Source of the DNA: Glutamicibacter sp. B1
Lineage (GTDB): Bacteria; Actinomycetota; Actinomycetes; Actinomycetales; Micrococcaceae
Length of the DNA stretch: 64,000 nt
Reading direction: 5' to 3'
NCBI RefSeq assembly: GCF_039602135.1
Contig: NZ_CP125942.1
Coordinates: 3,038,001 to 3,102,000, forward strand
Shown here: piece by piece, positions 20,218 to 28,930 of the stretch
Layout of the letters: each line of letters starts with the position of its first letter
Position numbering within the stretch: position 1 is the first letter of the stretch
Position numbers and translations under genes: made by a program
The notes under the pieces: model-generated
The model's database searches: none
Seen by the model: the letters and a program-made list of their open reading frames with translations, nothing else
Told to the model about the DNA's origin: nothing

Positions 20218-20244
20218 GTCGTTTCAGGGGCTTAAACTGTGACA
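20218..20244 (-). promoter_or_regulatory. ECF41-type autoregulatory promoter
   Basis: On the minus strand TGTCACA (20238-20244) is followed after exactly 16 bases by CGAC (20218-20221). The ECF41 consensus is TGTCACA, about 16 bases, then CGTC. It lies 56 bases upstream of the start codon of the sigma-factor partner gene, so the pair is probably self-activated. Confidence 0.7.
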
Positions 20245-20285
20245 CCCCGAGGGAAACTTTTTGAAAAGTTTTCCCTCGGGGTGTC
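20241..20285 (-). terminator. terminator hairpin after the bkd operon
   Basis: The arms GACACCCCGAGGGAAA and TTTCCCTCGGGGTGTC are perfectly complementary, with an AT-rich interior. It lies 30 bases beyond the E2 stop on the minus strand. The distal foot overlaps the -35 element of the ECF41 promoter. No strong T-tract follows. Confidence 0.65.
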
Positions 20286-20314
20286 AGCGTTCACTGCTAG
20301 TCGAGCAACAATTG

Positions 20315-21730
20315 CTAGTCAAGCAACATGGCTGGTTCTTGCAAGATCGATGCCACATCGGCCATGAAGCGGGCGGAAAGGTCCCCATCCACCACACGGT
20401 GGTCGAAGGAACCGCCCAGGGTGGTGATCCAGCGTGGAACCACTTCGCCATCAACGACCCACGGTTTCTGGCGAATCGTGCCGAAAGCGACGATGGCGAC
20501 CTCGCCCGGGTTGATGATTGGGGTACCGGTGTCGATCCCCAGTGCACCGATATTTGTAATGCTCAACGAGCCATCACGCATATCTTCGGGACGAGTCTTG
20601 CCTGCACGAGCGGTGGTAGCCAAATCATTCAGTGCAATGGCCAGTTCCTTCATGTTTAGGTTCTGGGCGTCCTTGATGTTTGGAACCAACAGGCCACGAG
20701 GCGTGGCCGCGGCGATGCCCAGATTCATGAAGCGCTTCTGATGGATTTCCGCACCGTTCTCGGTTTCTACCCAGCTCGCGTTCACCGATGGGTTGCGGGC
20801 GGCAGCCCAAATGACGGCACGAGCCAACACCAGCAGTGGAGAGACCTTGATGCCTTCGAAGTCGCGGGACTTTTTCAGACGCTGTACGTACTCCATGGTG
20901 CGGCTAGCATCCACATCAACAAAGATGGACACGTGCGGTGCGGTGAATGCCGAGTCAACCATCGCCTTAGCGGTCGCCTTGCGGACACCACGCACCGGGG
21001 TGCGCTCCACTCGGGCATCGGACAGCTGTCCGTGAGCCCAGTACGTTGGTGCTGCAGCATGTTCGGCTTCGCGCTGAGCCTGGTAGCTGTTCACGTCGTC
21101 GCGAGTGATCTCGCCTTGAGTTCCGGTACCGACAACATCATTAATGTCGATGCCCAGTTCCTTGGCTAGACGGCGTACTGGTGGCTTGGCTAGTACCCGG
21201 TCCACAAAGTTCGCCACCGCAGGCTTACGACGGTCAACTTCTTCGCGAACCACGGTCCCCAAAGACTGGGCACGGCGGGTAATGCTGTCGGCCAAGGCAG
21301 CACCGGAAGTTCGTACCGCTGCGGTACGGGCGCCGGCCGCTGACGGAGCCGGGCGGCTGGTGCGCGCCCGACGCACCGACGAATCCGCGGTGGGGCCGGA
21401 ACCAACCAGTGGGCCAGGCTCTTCCGAGGCCTGTGGCGCTGCGGTATTCAATGCTTCTACCGGTTCAGGCACACCGGTGGGAGGCTCGGCGTTACCTTCT
21501 TGGTCGATGCTAATCAGCGGGTGATCCACCAGGACGGTGTCACCTTCGGCAGCATGAAGTTCGGTGACGACGCCGGCGAATGGGCAAGGCAGCTCAACCA
21601 GCGACTTTGCGGTTTCAATCTCGACGAAGATCTGGTTGACCTCGACGGTATCACCCACCTGGACTTTCCACGAGGCAATATCCGCTTCGGTCAGGCCTTC
21701 GCCCACATCGGGGAGGTTAAAAACAGTCAT
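20315..21730 (-). CDS. bkdC: branched-chain 2-oxoacid dehydrogenase E2 (dihydrolipoamide acyltransferase)
   Basis: The 471-residue protein has a lipoyl domain with Lys42 (EIETAKSLVELP), an Ala/Pro linker, a peripheral-subunit-binding domain (RRLAKELGIDINDVVGTG, about residues 180-215) and the catalytic acyltransferase domain. The last has the active-site motif FDHRVVDGD, with His444 near the C-terminus. It passes the acyl group from E1 to CoA. It is the last gene of an E1-alpha, E1-beta, E2 operon. No E3 gene is present, so a shared lipoamide dehydrogenase must be used. Pyruvate specificity is the alternative to branched-chain substrates. Confidence 0.88.
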   Translation of the reverse strand: MTVFNLPDVGEGLTEADIASWKVQVGDTVEVNQIFVEIETAKSLVELPCPFAGVVTELHAAEGDTVLVDHPLISIDQEGNAEPPTGVPEPVEALNTAAPQASEEPGPLVGSGPTADSSVRRARTSRPAPSAAGARTAAVRTSGAALADSITRRAQSLGTVVREEVDRRKPAVANFVDRVLAKPPVRRLAKELGIDINDVVGTGTQGEITRDDVNSYQAQREAEHAAAPTYWAHGQLSDARVERTPVRGVRKATAKAMVDSAFTAPHVSIFVDVDASRTMEYVQRLKKSRDFEGIKVSPLLVLARAVIWAAARNPSVNASWVETENGAEIHQKRFMNLGIAAATPRGLLVPNIKDAQNLNMKELAIALNDLATTARAGKTRPEDMRDGSLSITNIGALGIDTGTPIINPGEVAIVAFGTIRQKPWVVDGEVVPRWITTLGGSFDHRVVDGDLSARFMADVASILQEPAMLLD

Positions 21731-21751
21731 TTCTACTCCTTGGGTTCCGCT

Positions 21752-22729
21752 TTAGTAAGCGAATGACCGGTCGAGGGCTTCGAGCAACTTGTCGATATCA
21801 GGCAGGTACTGGGACTCCACCTTGGATACCGGGTATGGCATGTGGAATCCACCCACACGAAGTACCGGAGCTTCCAAGGAAAGGAAAGCTCGCTCGGTGA
21901 TTCGGGCCGCGATTTCTCCGCCGATGCCACCAAAGGTTGGGGCCTCATGGGTAACGATCAGTCGGCCGGTCTTCAGCACCGACTCGGTGATGGTGTCGAA
22001 GTCGATCGGGGAGATTGAACGCAAGTCGATCACTTCGATGCTTCGTCCATCTTCCAACGCGGCATCTGCCGCAGCCAGGGCGATGGGAACCAGCGGACCG
22101 TAGGCCACGATGGTCGCATCGGTACCCGGTCGAACTACCTGTGCCTTGAACGCGTCCAAGGCTGGGTTCTCGGTATCAACTTCGCCCTTGAGCCAGTAGC
22201 GGCGCTTGGGTTCAAAGAAGATCACTGGGTCCTGGCAGGTAGCTGCCTGTTGGATCATCCAGTAGGCGTCGTGTGCATTGGACGGAGTGATGATGCGCAG
22301 GCCTGCGGTGTGGGCGAAGAGTGCTTCGGGCGATTCCGAGTGGTGCTCAATGGAACCGATGCCGCCACCATATGGAATACGGATGACTACCGGTGCGGTC
22401 AAGCGTCCTTCCGAGCGGGCATGCATTTTGGCCAGCTGGGTGGTGATCTGGCTGAAGGCTGGGAAAACGAAGCCATCAAACTGGATCTCTACCAGTGGGC
22501 TGAATCCGCGCAGCGCCATGCCCACTGCGGTACCAACGATGCCGGCTTCGCCCAAGGGTGAATCGATGACTCGGTGGGAGCCGTACTTGTCGATCAGTCC
22601 ATCGGTGATGCGGTAGACGCCACCGAGACGTCCGATGTCTTCACCCATGAGCAGCGACTTGTCGTTGGATTCCAGGATCTTGTCCAGGCCGGTGTTGAGG
22701 GCCTTGGCCAGGGTCATTGTGGTGGTCAT
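21752..22729 (-). CDS. bkdB: branched-chain 2-oxoacid dehydrogenase E1 beta subunit
   Basis: The 325-residue protein is the beta half of a thiamine-diphosphate-dependent heterotetrameric E1. Typical blocks are LLMGEDIGRLGGVYRITDGL near residue 28, EAGIVGTAVGMA near 61 and PYGGGIGSIEHHSESPEA near 120. Its ATG abuts the stop of the E1-alpha gene (TAAATG), ensuring equal synthesis. Length is normal. It works with the alpha subunit to decarboxylate a 2-oxoacid and acylate the E2 lipoyl group. Confidence 0.9.
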   Translation of the reverse strand: MTTTMTLAKALNTGLDKILESNDKSLLMGEDIGRLGGVYRITDGLIDKYGSHRVIDSPLGEAGIVGTAVGMALRGFSPLVEIQFDGFVFPAFSQITTQLAKMHARSEGRLTAPVVIRIPYGGGIGSIEHHSESPEALFAHTAGLRIITPSNAHDAYWMIQQAATCQDPVIFFEPKRRYWLKGEVDTENPALDAFKAQVVRPGTDATIVAYGPLVPIALAAADAALEDGRSIEVIDLRSISPIDFDTITESVLKTGRLIVTHEAPTFGGIGGEIAARITERAFLSLEAPVLRVGGFHMPYPVSKVESQYLPDIDKLLEALDRSFAY

Positions 22730-23872
22730 TTACTGCTCTCCCTCGGCCGCATCCGCGAATCCTGCTTCATATTCCAAATGCCATGCCAGCTCTTCCTTGA
22801 TCAGCGGGTGCGCTTCTGCGTACACCTGTTCAAAGGACTTGGCTAGAGGTGGTACCGGGAATGCCATGGCGTCCTCACGGACTTTGGCTGCCATCGCGTC
22901 GGCATCTTCTGCGAGCTGTTCAAAGAATGCGTCGTCAACAAGGTTGTTATCGCGCAGGTAGGTTTCGAGACGGATCAACGGGTCCTTCAGCGCCCATTGC
23001 TTCTCTTCTTCGCTCATGCGGTACTTGGTGGGATCATCCGCGGTAGTGTGCGCACCCAAGCGGTATGTCACCGCTTCGATCAGGACCGGCCCCTTGCCAC
23101 TGCGCGCGTGTTCCAGCGCCCAACGTGTCACAGCCAGAACGGCTAAAACATCATTGCCATCAACGCGAATGCCCGGCATGCCGTAGCCGGCTGCACGCTT
23201 TACTAGTGGCACCTTGGACTGGACCTCGAATGGTACCGAGATGGCCCACTGGTTGTTCTGGCAGAAGTACACTACGGGCGCTTCAAAGGAGCTGGCGAAG
23301 ACCATCGACTCGTGGGTTTCGCCTTCGGTGGATGAACCGTCGCCGAAATAGGCCACGACCGCATTGCCCTCGGCAGCGCGACGTTCTTGGTCCCAGCCGT
23401 GCTGTTCCATGTTCAGCGCCATGGCATAGCCGGCAGCATGTGGCATCTGGGCGGCCAACACCATGGTGTACATGTGGAAGTTATTCTCCCGTGGATCCCA
23501 ACCTCCACCGGAGATACCGCGGAAGAGACGAAGCATCTCAGAGAAAGAGACATCGCGAGTCAGCGCCACACCATGCTCACGATAGGTCGGGAAGATGTAG
23601 TCATTCGGGCGGGTTGCTCGCCCCGATCCGATCTGTGCTGCCTCTTGGCCACGCAAGGGAACCCAGAGACACAGCTGACCCTGACGTTGCAGTGCTGTGG
23701 CTTCTTGGTCGAATCGGCGGGTCAATGCCATGTCACGGTAGAAACCGCGGAGCATTTGATCATCAACGTCACCCAGATACGCATCATACGTTTCGTGGGA
23801 GTGACGCTGGCCGTCCGGAGTCAAGATCTGAATTAGATCAGACTCCGTCGCCTGAGTCGCAGCACGCGTCAT
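22730..23872 (-). CDS. bkdA: branched-chain 2-oxoacid dehydrogenase E1 alpha subunit
   Basis: From the ATG at 23872, preceded by GGAAG eight bases away, the protein has 380 residues; a longer frame adds 30 unlikely residues through the leader hairpin. The thiamine-diphosphate motif runs from GDGSSTEG to FCQNNQWA, and TYREHGVAL and GAHTTADDPTKYR are typical of E1-alpha. It is the first gene of the bkd operon. Products such as isobutyryl- and isovaleryl-CoA prime branched fatty acids, which links it in function to the FabH-like gene in this window. A structured leader precedes it. Confidence 0.9.
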   Translation of the reverse strand: MTRAATQATESDLIQILTPDGQRHSHETYDAYLGDVDDQMLRGFYRDMALTRRFDQEATALQRQGQLCLWVPLRGQEAAQIGSGRATRPNDYIFPTYREHGVALTRDVSFSEMLRLFRGISGGGWDPRENNFHMYTMVLAAQMPHAAGYAMALNMEQHGWDQERRAAEGNAVVAYFGDGSSTEGETHESMVFASSFEAPVVYFCQNNQWAISVPFEVQSKVPLVKRAAGYGMPGIRVDGNDVLAVLAVTRWALEHARSGKGPVLIEAVTYRLGAHTTADDPTKYRMSEEEKQWALKDPLIRLETYLRDNNLVDDAFFEQLAEDADAMAAKVREDAMAFPVPPLAKSFEQVYAEAHPLIKEELAWHLEYEAGFADAAEGEQ

Positions 23873-23892
23873 ATATCTTCCTTTGATCATAA

Positions 23893-23930
23893 ATATGCCC
23901 CACACGGAATACATTCCGCACGGGACATAT
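23893..23930 (-). promoter_or_regulatory. RNA hairpin in the leader of the bkd operon
   Basis: Read on the minus strand, two 18-base arms pair completely in RNA (14 Watson-Crick pairs and four G-U) around a two-base centre. As plus-strand RNA the four positions would be A-C mismatches. It ends 20 bases before the E1-alpha start and follows the aminotransferase gene. It could be that gene's terminator or a leader control element. Confidence 0.6.
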
Positions 23931-23993
23931 ACGGCTTGTCTAATTTCTAAGCCTATAGCCATTCACTGCTAAAACGCGAGATAACAGCCCCAA

Positions 23994-25109
23994 TCAGCTC
24001 TGCGCCAAATGCAGTGATTCCTTGCACAGTTCAATGAATCGATCATTCGCTTCCACTTCACCGATGGATACTCGCACACCTTCATTGGCAAACCCGCGCA
24101 CCGAAAGCGCCACCGCATTTGCCTGTTCAACGAACTCGGAAGTCTTCTCCCCGAGCGGCAACCAAACGAAGTTCGCCTGCGTCTGCGGGATCTTCCACCC
24201 CTGCTCCGTCAGCGCAGCGACCACGCGCTCACGTTCTTGGACCAATGAATCAACACGTTCAAGCACACGATCAATCTGCGAGAGCGAAGCTACCGCGGCG
24301 TCCTCGGCAATACTAGAAACAGCAAATGGCGTTGCCATCACGCGAAGATGATTGGTAATCGCAGGATGCGCGACCGAATAGCCCACGCGCAGGTTCGCCA
24401 ATCCGTGGGCCTTGGAAAAGGTCCGGAGCAGCACGACATTCTCATGTTCGTTATAGGTATGAACACCGTCCACCGACTTTTCGTCACGCACGAATTCGAT
24501 GTAGGCCTCATCGAGAACCACCAGGACGTTCTTAGGCACCCGAGCCAAGAAGTCATCAACTTCAGCCTGAGTCAAGATGGGCCCGGTGGGGTTGTTCGGG
24601 GTGCACAGCAAGATCACAGAAGTGTTTTCATTCACCGCCGCGATCATCGCTTCAAGGTCATGACGCCCATCCTCCAACACTGGAATCTCCACCGGGAGCG
24701 CCCCGGCAGACTGAACCAGAATGGGATACGCCTCGAAGGAACGCCACGCGTAGATCACTTCGTCTTGGATCCCGTCTTCATTCTGCCCAGCGAACGTGGT
24801 CAGGATCTGCGTCAAGGCACCCAGTGAACCAGCCCCCGTGACAATGTCTTCGGCAGGTACGTCCAAATAATCAGAAAGTGCTTCACGCAATTTCGACGAG
24901 AGCGGATCTGGGTAGCGGTTCAAGCTGCTTTGCTCAACTACCGCCTGATGCACAGTATCCAGAGGCCCGAAAGGGATCTCATTCGATGACAGCTTGTAGG
25001 CAGTAATACCTTCTACAGGTGCTGGCGGCTTGCCTGCAGCGTATTTTGGCAAACGTGCAACGACGGGGCGTGGCTGCACCTGGTCTTGGGTCACCGGATT
25101 CTCAGTCAT
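23994..25109 (-). CDS. hisC: histidinol-phosphate/aromatic aminotransferase (HisC-like)
   Basis: From the ATG at 25109 the protein has 371 residues; a longer frame adds 16 doubtful residues. It is a fold-type I PLP aminotransferase. CTPNNPTGP (near 165), VLDEAYIEF (near 195) and the PLP-lysine segment RTFSKAHGLANLRVGY (near 225) are all present. The N-terminal KLSSNEIPFGP matches HisC and the aromatic aminotransferase Pat. The gene is apart from any his operon, so it may be a second copy or Pat, acting on phenylpyruvate-type substrates. The symbol is therefore tentative. Confidence 0.8.
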   Translation of the reverse strand: MTENPVTQDQVQPRPVVARLPKYAAGKPPAPVEGITAYKLSSNEIPFGPLDTVHQAVVEQSSLNRYPDPLSSKLREALSDYLDVPAEDIVTGAGSLGALTQILTTFAGQNEDGIQDEVIYAWRSFEAYPILVQSAGALPVEIPVLEDGRHDLEAMIAAVNENTSVILLCTPNNPTGPILTQAEVDDFLARVPKNVLVVLDEAYIEFVRDEKSVDGVHTYNEHENVVLLRTFSKAHGLANLRVGYSVAHPAITNHLRVMATPFAVSSIAEDAAVASLSQIDRVLERVDSLVQERERVVAALTEQGWKIPQTQANFVWLPLGEKTSEFVEQANAVALSVRGFANEGVRVSIGEVEANDRFIELCKESLHLAQS

Positions 25110-25190
25110 GTCTAAAGCGTATCCCTGATTTGCGGGCTGGCTACATCCGTTCCACATTCCTATCTCAGCTTTTTATGACAGAGTTAGAGC

Positions 25191-25577
25191 ATGAGCTTCC
25201 TCATTAGAGTCATCATTAATGCATTGGCCCTCGCAGCGGCTGTTTGGATCGTTCCCGGTCTACAGATTCATGCTGTCGGCGACGGCGCAGCAAGTACGGC
25301 TGTTGCGTACATCGTTGTGGCAGTCATCTTCGGTTTGGTCAACGCCTTGGTACGTCCTATCGTCAAGTTCTTTTCTTTGCCAATCACCTGTCTGACTCTG
25401 GGATTGTTCACAATCGTGATCAACGCCCTGATGCTCCTACTCACTTCATGGCTGACCAGCTTCACCCCGATTGAGCTTTCTATTCAGAGCTTCTGGTGGG
25501 ACGCCATTGCCGGCACCATCATCATCTCGATTGTCTCGGCCGTTTTGGGCCTGTTCGTCAAGAGCGACAGGGACTAA
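25191..25577 (+). CDS. phage-holin-superfamily-IV membrane protein (PF04020 type)
   Basis: The 128-residue protein has four membrane helices. The family-typical first loop is VPGLQIHAV and the central block is VNALVRPIVKFFSLPITCLTLGLFT. Members are widespread in bacterial chromosomes and are called holin-like by fold only; no lysin gene is nearby, so a phage role is not supported. ATG follows GTTAGAGC. The gene is divergent from the aminotransferase and ends in a perfect terminator. Confidence 0.85.
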   Translation: MSFLIRVIINALALAAAVWIVPGLQIHAVGDGAASTAVAYIVVAVIFGLVNALVRPIVKFFSLPITCLTLGLFTIVINALMLLLTSWLTSFTPIELSIQSFWWDAIAGTIIISIVSAVLGLFVKSDRD

Positions 25578-25602
25578 CAACGCAGAGAGTCTTCATGCCT
25601 CA

Positions 25603-25638
25603 ATAAAAGAGCAGTTCAACTGAACTGCTCTTTTATTG
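25603..25638. terminator. bidirectional terminator
   Basis: The perfect 17-base arms AATAAAAGAGCAGTTCA and TGAACTGCTCTTTTATT are separated by two bases, giving T-runs in both directions. It sits between convergent genes. Confidence 0.9.
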
Positions 25639-25650
25639 TTTCGACGATCC

Positions 25651-27006
25651 TCAGTGCGGCGGAGCCATCTTCTTGAGCTTTCGCTCAGTTTCTTCGCGCT
25701 GTTCCTCATTCATTCTGCGCGGAACTCGTTCGATCTTGAACTTCCGAGTTTTTAGTGGAGTCTTCGGCAGACGAAACCGTCGCAGGTGTTCACGAATCTC
25801 AGGCTTAGGGTTCTCGTCTAACTCGCGCAGATGATCCCCATAGTTCTTGAGCTGGTGCGGTGGCCCGAACAGGGTGTCCTCCTTGAGCAGCGGCTTCACC
25901 TGTTCCCGCGGCCCATCAAAGATCGTCGTGAAATGATTTCTTCCGCGATTTCTATTGGGGGTTCCATCTGTTCCCGGAACCATGTCCTTGTCATCTTCAA
26001 CCGACAGGCTTCGAACATGGTCGGGGATCTCGATCCCGCCGATGGGTGAACCTAGTGTGATCATCTTGTTCATCTTGTATTTGCGGTTCAAGAATTTGTT
26101 CTTCATTAGCTGCGCGACGTGGATTCCGCCCTGCGAGTATCCAGACAAGATGATCTCGTCGCCCTCCTGTGCGCCGCTAGCTTCGATGGCATCAGCAATG
26201 ACATCCACATAGTTCTCAGAATCAAGACCCAACCCATCAGAGATTCCCCACTCATCAAAAGGATTCTTCATTCCATCTCGGTCTTGAGTGCCAGGAATGA
26301 TGACCGCGAAGGTGTTCTCATCGACCTCCACAACCATGAATTTTCCGTTTTCCTCAGGTCCTTGATCTTCGAGCATGCGATGTAATTCGAAGTAGCTTTC
26401 CATTCCTCCATCCACGTTCACTTCTTGCATGGGATCCTGCTCTGTAATCACTATCTCGGTATCTCGGCGCGAACTAAAATGCCGCATGAAGGCTGTGATC
26501 TCCTTGGTCTGAAGCTCAACTTGGTCCCCAAAATTCTTTCCCCATCCCAGCGTCAGATCGGGACGAAGAATCGTTAACATGCGCAGGATGGTTTCCATAT
26601 TCTCTGTGGGTGGACGCATCTTGTTGTTCTTGATCCTTTGGAAAACCTCTCCAATTTTTTGCACCAAGGAAGACGCAAGGACTTGGTGTTCTACCCTATT
26701 TTCGGCTGCCTCGTAATTTCGTCCGGCCTGCCCCATGGCCAAGGTGAGCTCTTGACTCTCGATTGCCAAAGAACCAGCCTGCATCATGGCTACCCGCAGT
26801 TCTCTATCCACAGCATCCAAGCTGGGACTACGCACCACCATTCCCACGCTCGCACTCATAGCGAATAATTCGCTTTGGCATTTGGATACTGTTCGCTGCG
26901 CACCAAGCACCCGCTCACGAACTTCAGCGATCTCGCGCGAGACTTGTTGACAGGTTTCATGCGCTTTGGCGTAATCGTACTGGTTGTAATTGACGTCATA
27001 TCCCAT
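25651..27006 (-). CDS. alpha/beta-hydrolase fused to an N-terminal WXG/LXG-like helical domain
   Basis: The 451-residue protein has an all-helical N-terminal part (about 1-130, coiled, charged, without signal peptide) and an alpha/beta-hydrolase domain from about 220 to 395. Ser291 in LSGYSQGGIHVA is the expected nucleophile. Asp338 or Asp341 and His392 (NYGDHL) are candidates for the rest of the triad. The C-terminal 50 residues are very basic. It lies two bases after a small WXG100-like gene, the arrangement seen for substrates of ESX/type VII secretion. A lipase, esterase or secreted effector role is possible; no substrate can be named. Confidence 0.65.
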   Translation of the reverse strand: MGYDVNYNQYDYAKAHETCQQVSREIAEVRERVLGAQRTVSKCQSELFAMSASVGMVVRSPSLDAVDRELRVAMMQAGSLAIESQELTLAMGQAGRNYEAAENRVEHQVLASSLVQKIGEVFQRIKNNKMRPPTENMETILRMLTILRPDLTLGWGKNFGDQVELQTKEITAFMRHFSSRRDTEIVITEQDPMQEVNVDGGMESYFELHRMLEDQGPEENGKFMVVEVDENTFAVIIPGTQDRDGMKNPFDEWGISDGLGLDSENYVDVIADAIEASGAQEGDEIILSGYSQGGIHVAQLMKNKFLNRKYKMNKMITLGSPIGGIEIPDHVRSLSVEDDKDMVPGTDGTPNRNRGRNHFTTIFDGPREQVKPLLKEDTLFGPPHQLKNYGDHLRELDENPKPEIREHLRRFRLPKTPLKTRKFKIERVPRRMNEEQREETERKLKKMAPPH

Positions 27007-27008
27007 GG

Positions 27009-27281
27009 TCAGGAGGCCAATTTCTGCTTCAAGATCTGTAGCTCGAGTTCTTGGATTTCACGGGTCGCTGCGCTGAGATAAGCTTCTGCTTCCACCAACT
27101 GACGATCTAGTCCTTCTAACCACTCGCTGAGTTCCAATACTTTCTCGTAGAACGCTCGACCGGCCGAGGATTTCCAAGTCAACAAGCCAATGGAATCAAG
27201 TTGTGTGATGGCAAAGCGTGTAGTTTTTTGCGCATCGTCCAGCTGAAAAGCCGCCGAGTCCAACGTCGCTGAGAACATCAT
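27009..27281 (-). CDS. small WXG100-like helical protein
   Basis: From the ATG at 27281, preceded by GGAG seven bases away, the protein has 90 residues, the size of WXG100/ESAT-6-like proteins. A TWKSSAGRAFYE segment lies near the middle between two predicted helices, matching the family's W-x-G turn only loosely (Trp followed by Ser-Ser-Ala-Gly). It lies two bases upstream of the alpha/beta-hydrolase gene and probably pairs with it. No EssC or other secretion genes are visible in the window. Confidence 0.55.
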   Translation of the reverse strand: MMFSATLDSAAFQLDDAQKTTRFAITQLDSIGLLTWKSSAGRAFYEKVLELSEWLEGLDRQLVEAEAYLSAATREIQELELQILKQKLAS

Positions 27282-27420
27282 TTTCCTGCTCCTCATCATT
27301 CGAATTCTGTTCCTCATCATGGGCGCGCGGATAAAAAGTCAGCACTGGATTGTTGCCCGATGTGGAAAGCGTCGTGAAGTAAAAGATGTGATGACGAGCA
27401 AGGGATGGAAGAATATGAGT

Positions 27421-28830
27421 ATGGCTGAGATTGCGCGTACTTCCCTTGCTAATGAACCCCTGGCACTGACTGCCCTTGACGGACGCTACCGTAGCGCCGT
27501 GGCACCGCTAGTTGATTACCTTTCCGAAGCGGCGTTGAACCGCGATCGTGTTCACGTCGAAGTTGAGTGGCTAATCCACTTGACCGACAACTCCGTTCTT
27601 CCAGGCACCTCACCGCTCACCGATGAGCAGAAGGCTGCCCTGCGCAAGATCGTCACCGACTTCAATGCAGACTCCGTGAAGGAACTGGCAGAGATCGAAG
27701 CAGTGACCGTTCACGATGTGAAGGCTGTCGAGTACTACATCGCTAACCGTCTTGAAGCTATCGGCATTGGCAACCTCAAGCCACTGGTTCACTTCGGTTG
27801 CACCTCGGAAGATATCAATAACCTCTCCTACGCACTGGGCGTACAGGGTGGCGTGAACAACGTGTGGCTTCCAGCAGCCCGCGACCTTGTTGCACAGCTG
27901 ACCAAGATGGCCGAAGACGCCCGCGAAGTTCCAATGCTTTCGCGTACCCACGGCCAGCCAGCGACTCCAACCACCCTGGGCAAGGAACTGGCAGTTCTGG
28001 CATGGCGCCTGACCCGCCAGCTGGATCGCATTGAAAAGACCGAATACTTGGGCAAGATCAACGGCGCCACCGGCACCTACGCTGCTCACTACGCATCGGT
28101 TCCAGCAGCTGATTGGCAGCAGGTTTCCCGTAGCTTCGTCGAGCACCTGGGCCTGACCTGGAACCCACTGACCACCCAGATCGAATCCCACGACTGGCAG
28201 GCAGAGGTCTACGCAGACATCGCCCGCTTCAACCGCATTCTGCACAACCTGTGCACCGACGTGTGGAGCTACATCTCCATCGGCTACTTCGCACAGATCC
28301 CAGTGGCAGGCGCCACCGGTTCTTCGACCATGCCACACAAGGTCAACCCAATCCGCTTCGAAAATGCAGAAGCCAACTTGGAGATCTCCAACGGCCTGCT
28401 CGACACCCTCGGCGCCACTCTGGTCACCAGCCGCTGGCAGCGCGACCTGACCGACTCTTCCTCGCAGCGCAACATCGGCACCGCCATCGGCCACTCGGTT
28501 CTGGCGATCTCGAACGTTGCCAAGGGCCTGGATCGTCTGGACGTTGCCGAAGCCGTACTGGCTGACGACTTGGACCACAACTGGGAAGTTCTCGCCGAAG
28601 CCATCCAGATGGTCATGCGCGCCGAGGCTATCGCCGGTGTTGAAGGCATGGACAACCCTTACGAGCGTCTGAAGGACCTGACCCGCGGTCACCGCGTGGA
28701 TGCAGCCCGCCTGAAGGAATTTGTTGGCGAGCTGGGCTTGTCGGCAGAGGCCGAGCAGCGCCTGCAGTCGTTGACTCCGGGCACTTACAACGGCATTGCT
28801 TCGCAGTTGGTTGACCACCTGAAGAAGTAA
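27421..28830 (+). CDS. purB: adenylosuccinate lyase
   Basis: From ATG 27421, nine bases after GGAAG, the protein has 469 residues; ATG 27415 and an upstream extension are possible but less likely. The superfamily signature SSTMPHKVNPIRFENAEAN is near residue 300. The E. coli-type N-terminus ALTALDGRYRSAVAPL and HVEVEWLIHL are also present. It makes AMP from adenylosuccinate and AICAR from SAICAR, in purine synthesis. It is monocistronic with its own strong terminator. Confidence 0.95.
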   Translation: MAEIARTSLANEPLALTALDGRYRSAVAPLVDYLSEAALNRDRVHVEVEWLIHLTDNSVLPGTSPLTDEQKAALRKIVTDFNADSVKELAEIEAVTVHDVKAVEYYIANRLEAIGIGNLKPLVHFGCTSEDINNLSYALGVQGGVNNVWLPAARDLVAQLTKMAEDAREVPMLSRTHGQPATPTTLGKELAVLAWRLTRQLDRIEKTEYLGKINGATGTYAAHYASVPAADWQQVSRSFVEHLGLTWNPLTTQIESHDWQAEVYADIARFNRILHNLCTDVWSYISIGYFAQIPVAGATGSSTMPHKVNPIRFENAEANLEISNGLLDTLGATLVTSRWQRDLTDSSSQRNIGTAIGHSVLAISNVAKGLDRLDVAEAVLADDLDHNWEVLAEAIQMVMRAEAIAGVEGMDNPYERLKDLTRGHRVDAARLKEFVGELGLSAEAEQRLQSLTPGTYNGIASQLVDHLKK

Positions 28831-28840
28831 GAAACCCCTC

Positions 28841-28890
28841 TTTAACGTGTTGTGCCTCGGACATTTTTGTCCGAGGCACACCACGTTAAA
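28841..28890. terminator. bidirectional terminator after purB
   Basis: The 23-base arms beginning TTTAACGTG and ending CACGTTAAA pair at every position but one (G-T), with a TTTT loop. It lies between convergent genes. Confidence 0.85.
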
Positions 28891-28930
28891 CTAGCGTTCT
28901 CCAGCACGTACCAACTGGCTCAAGAGACGT

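Noticed and set aside
23873..23962. 30-residue N-terminal extension of E1 alpha
   Set aside because: It would be translated through the leader hairpin and has no similarity to E1 alpha; the ATG at 23872 has a proper ribosome-binding site.
25191..25577. Holin-family gene as a sign of prophage
   Set aside because: It belongs to a chromosomal four-helix membrane family; no lysin, integrase or structural phage genes are nearby.
27610..28884. 424-codon minus-strand ORF opposite purB
   Set aside because: The composition is a mirror of the conserved purB frame and it runs through the purB terminator; it is a shadow of a strongly biased gene.
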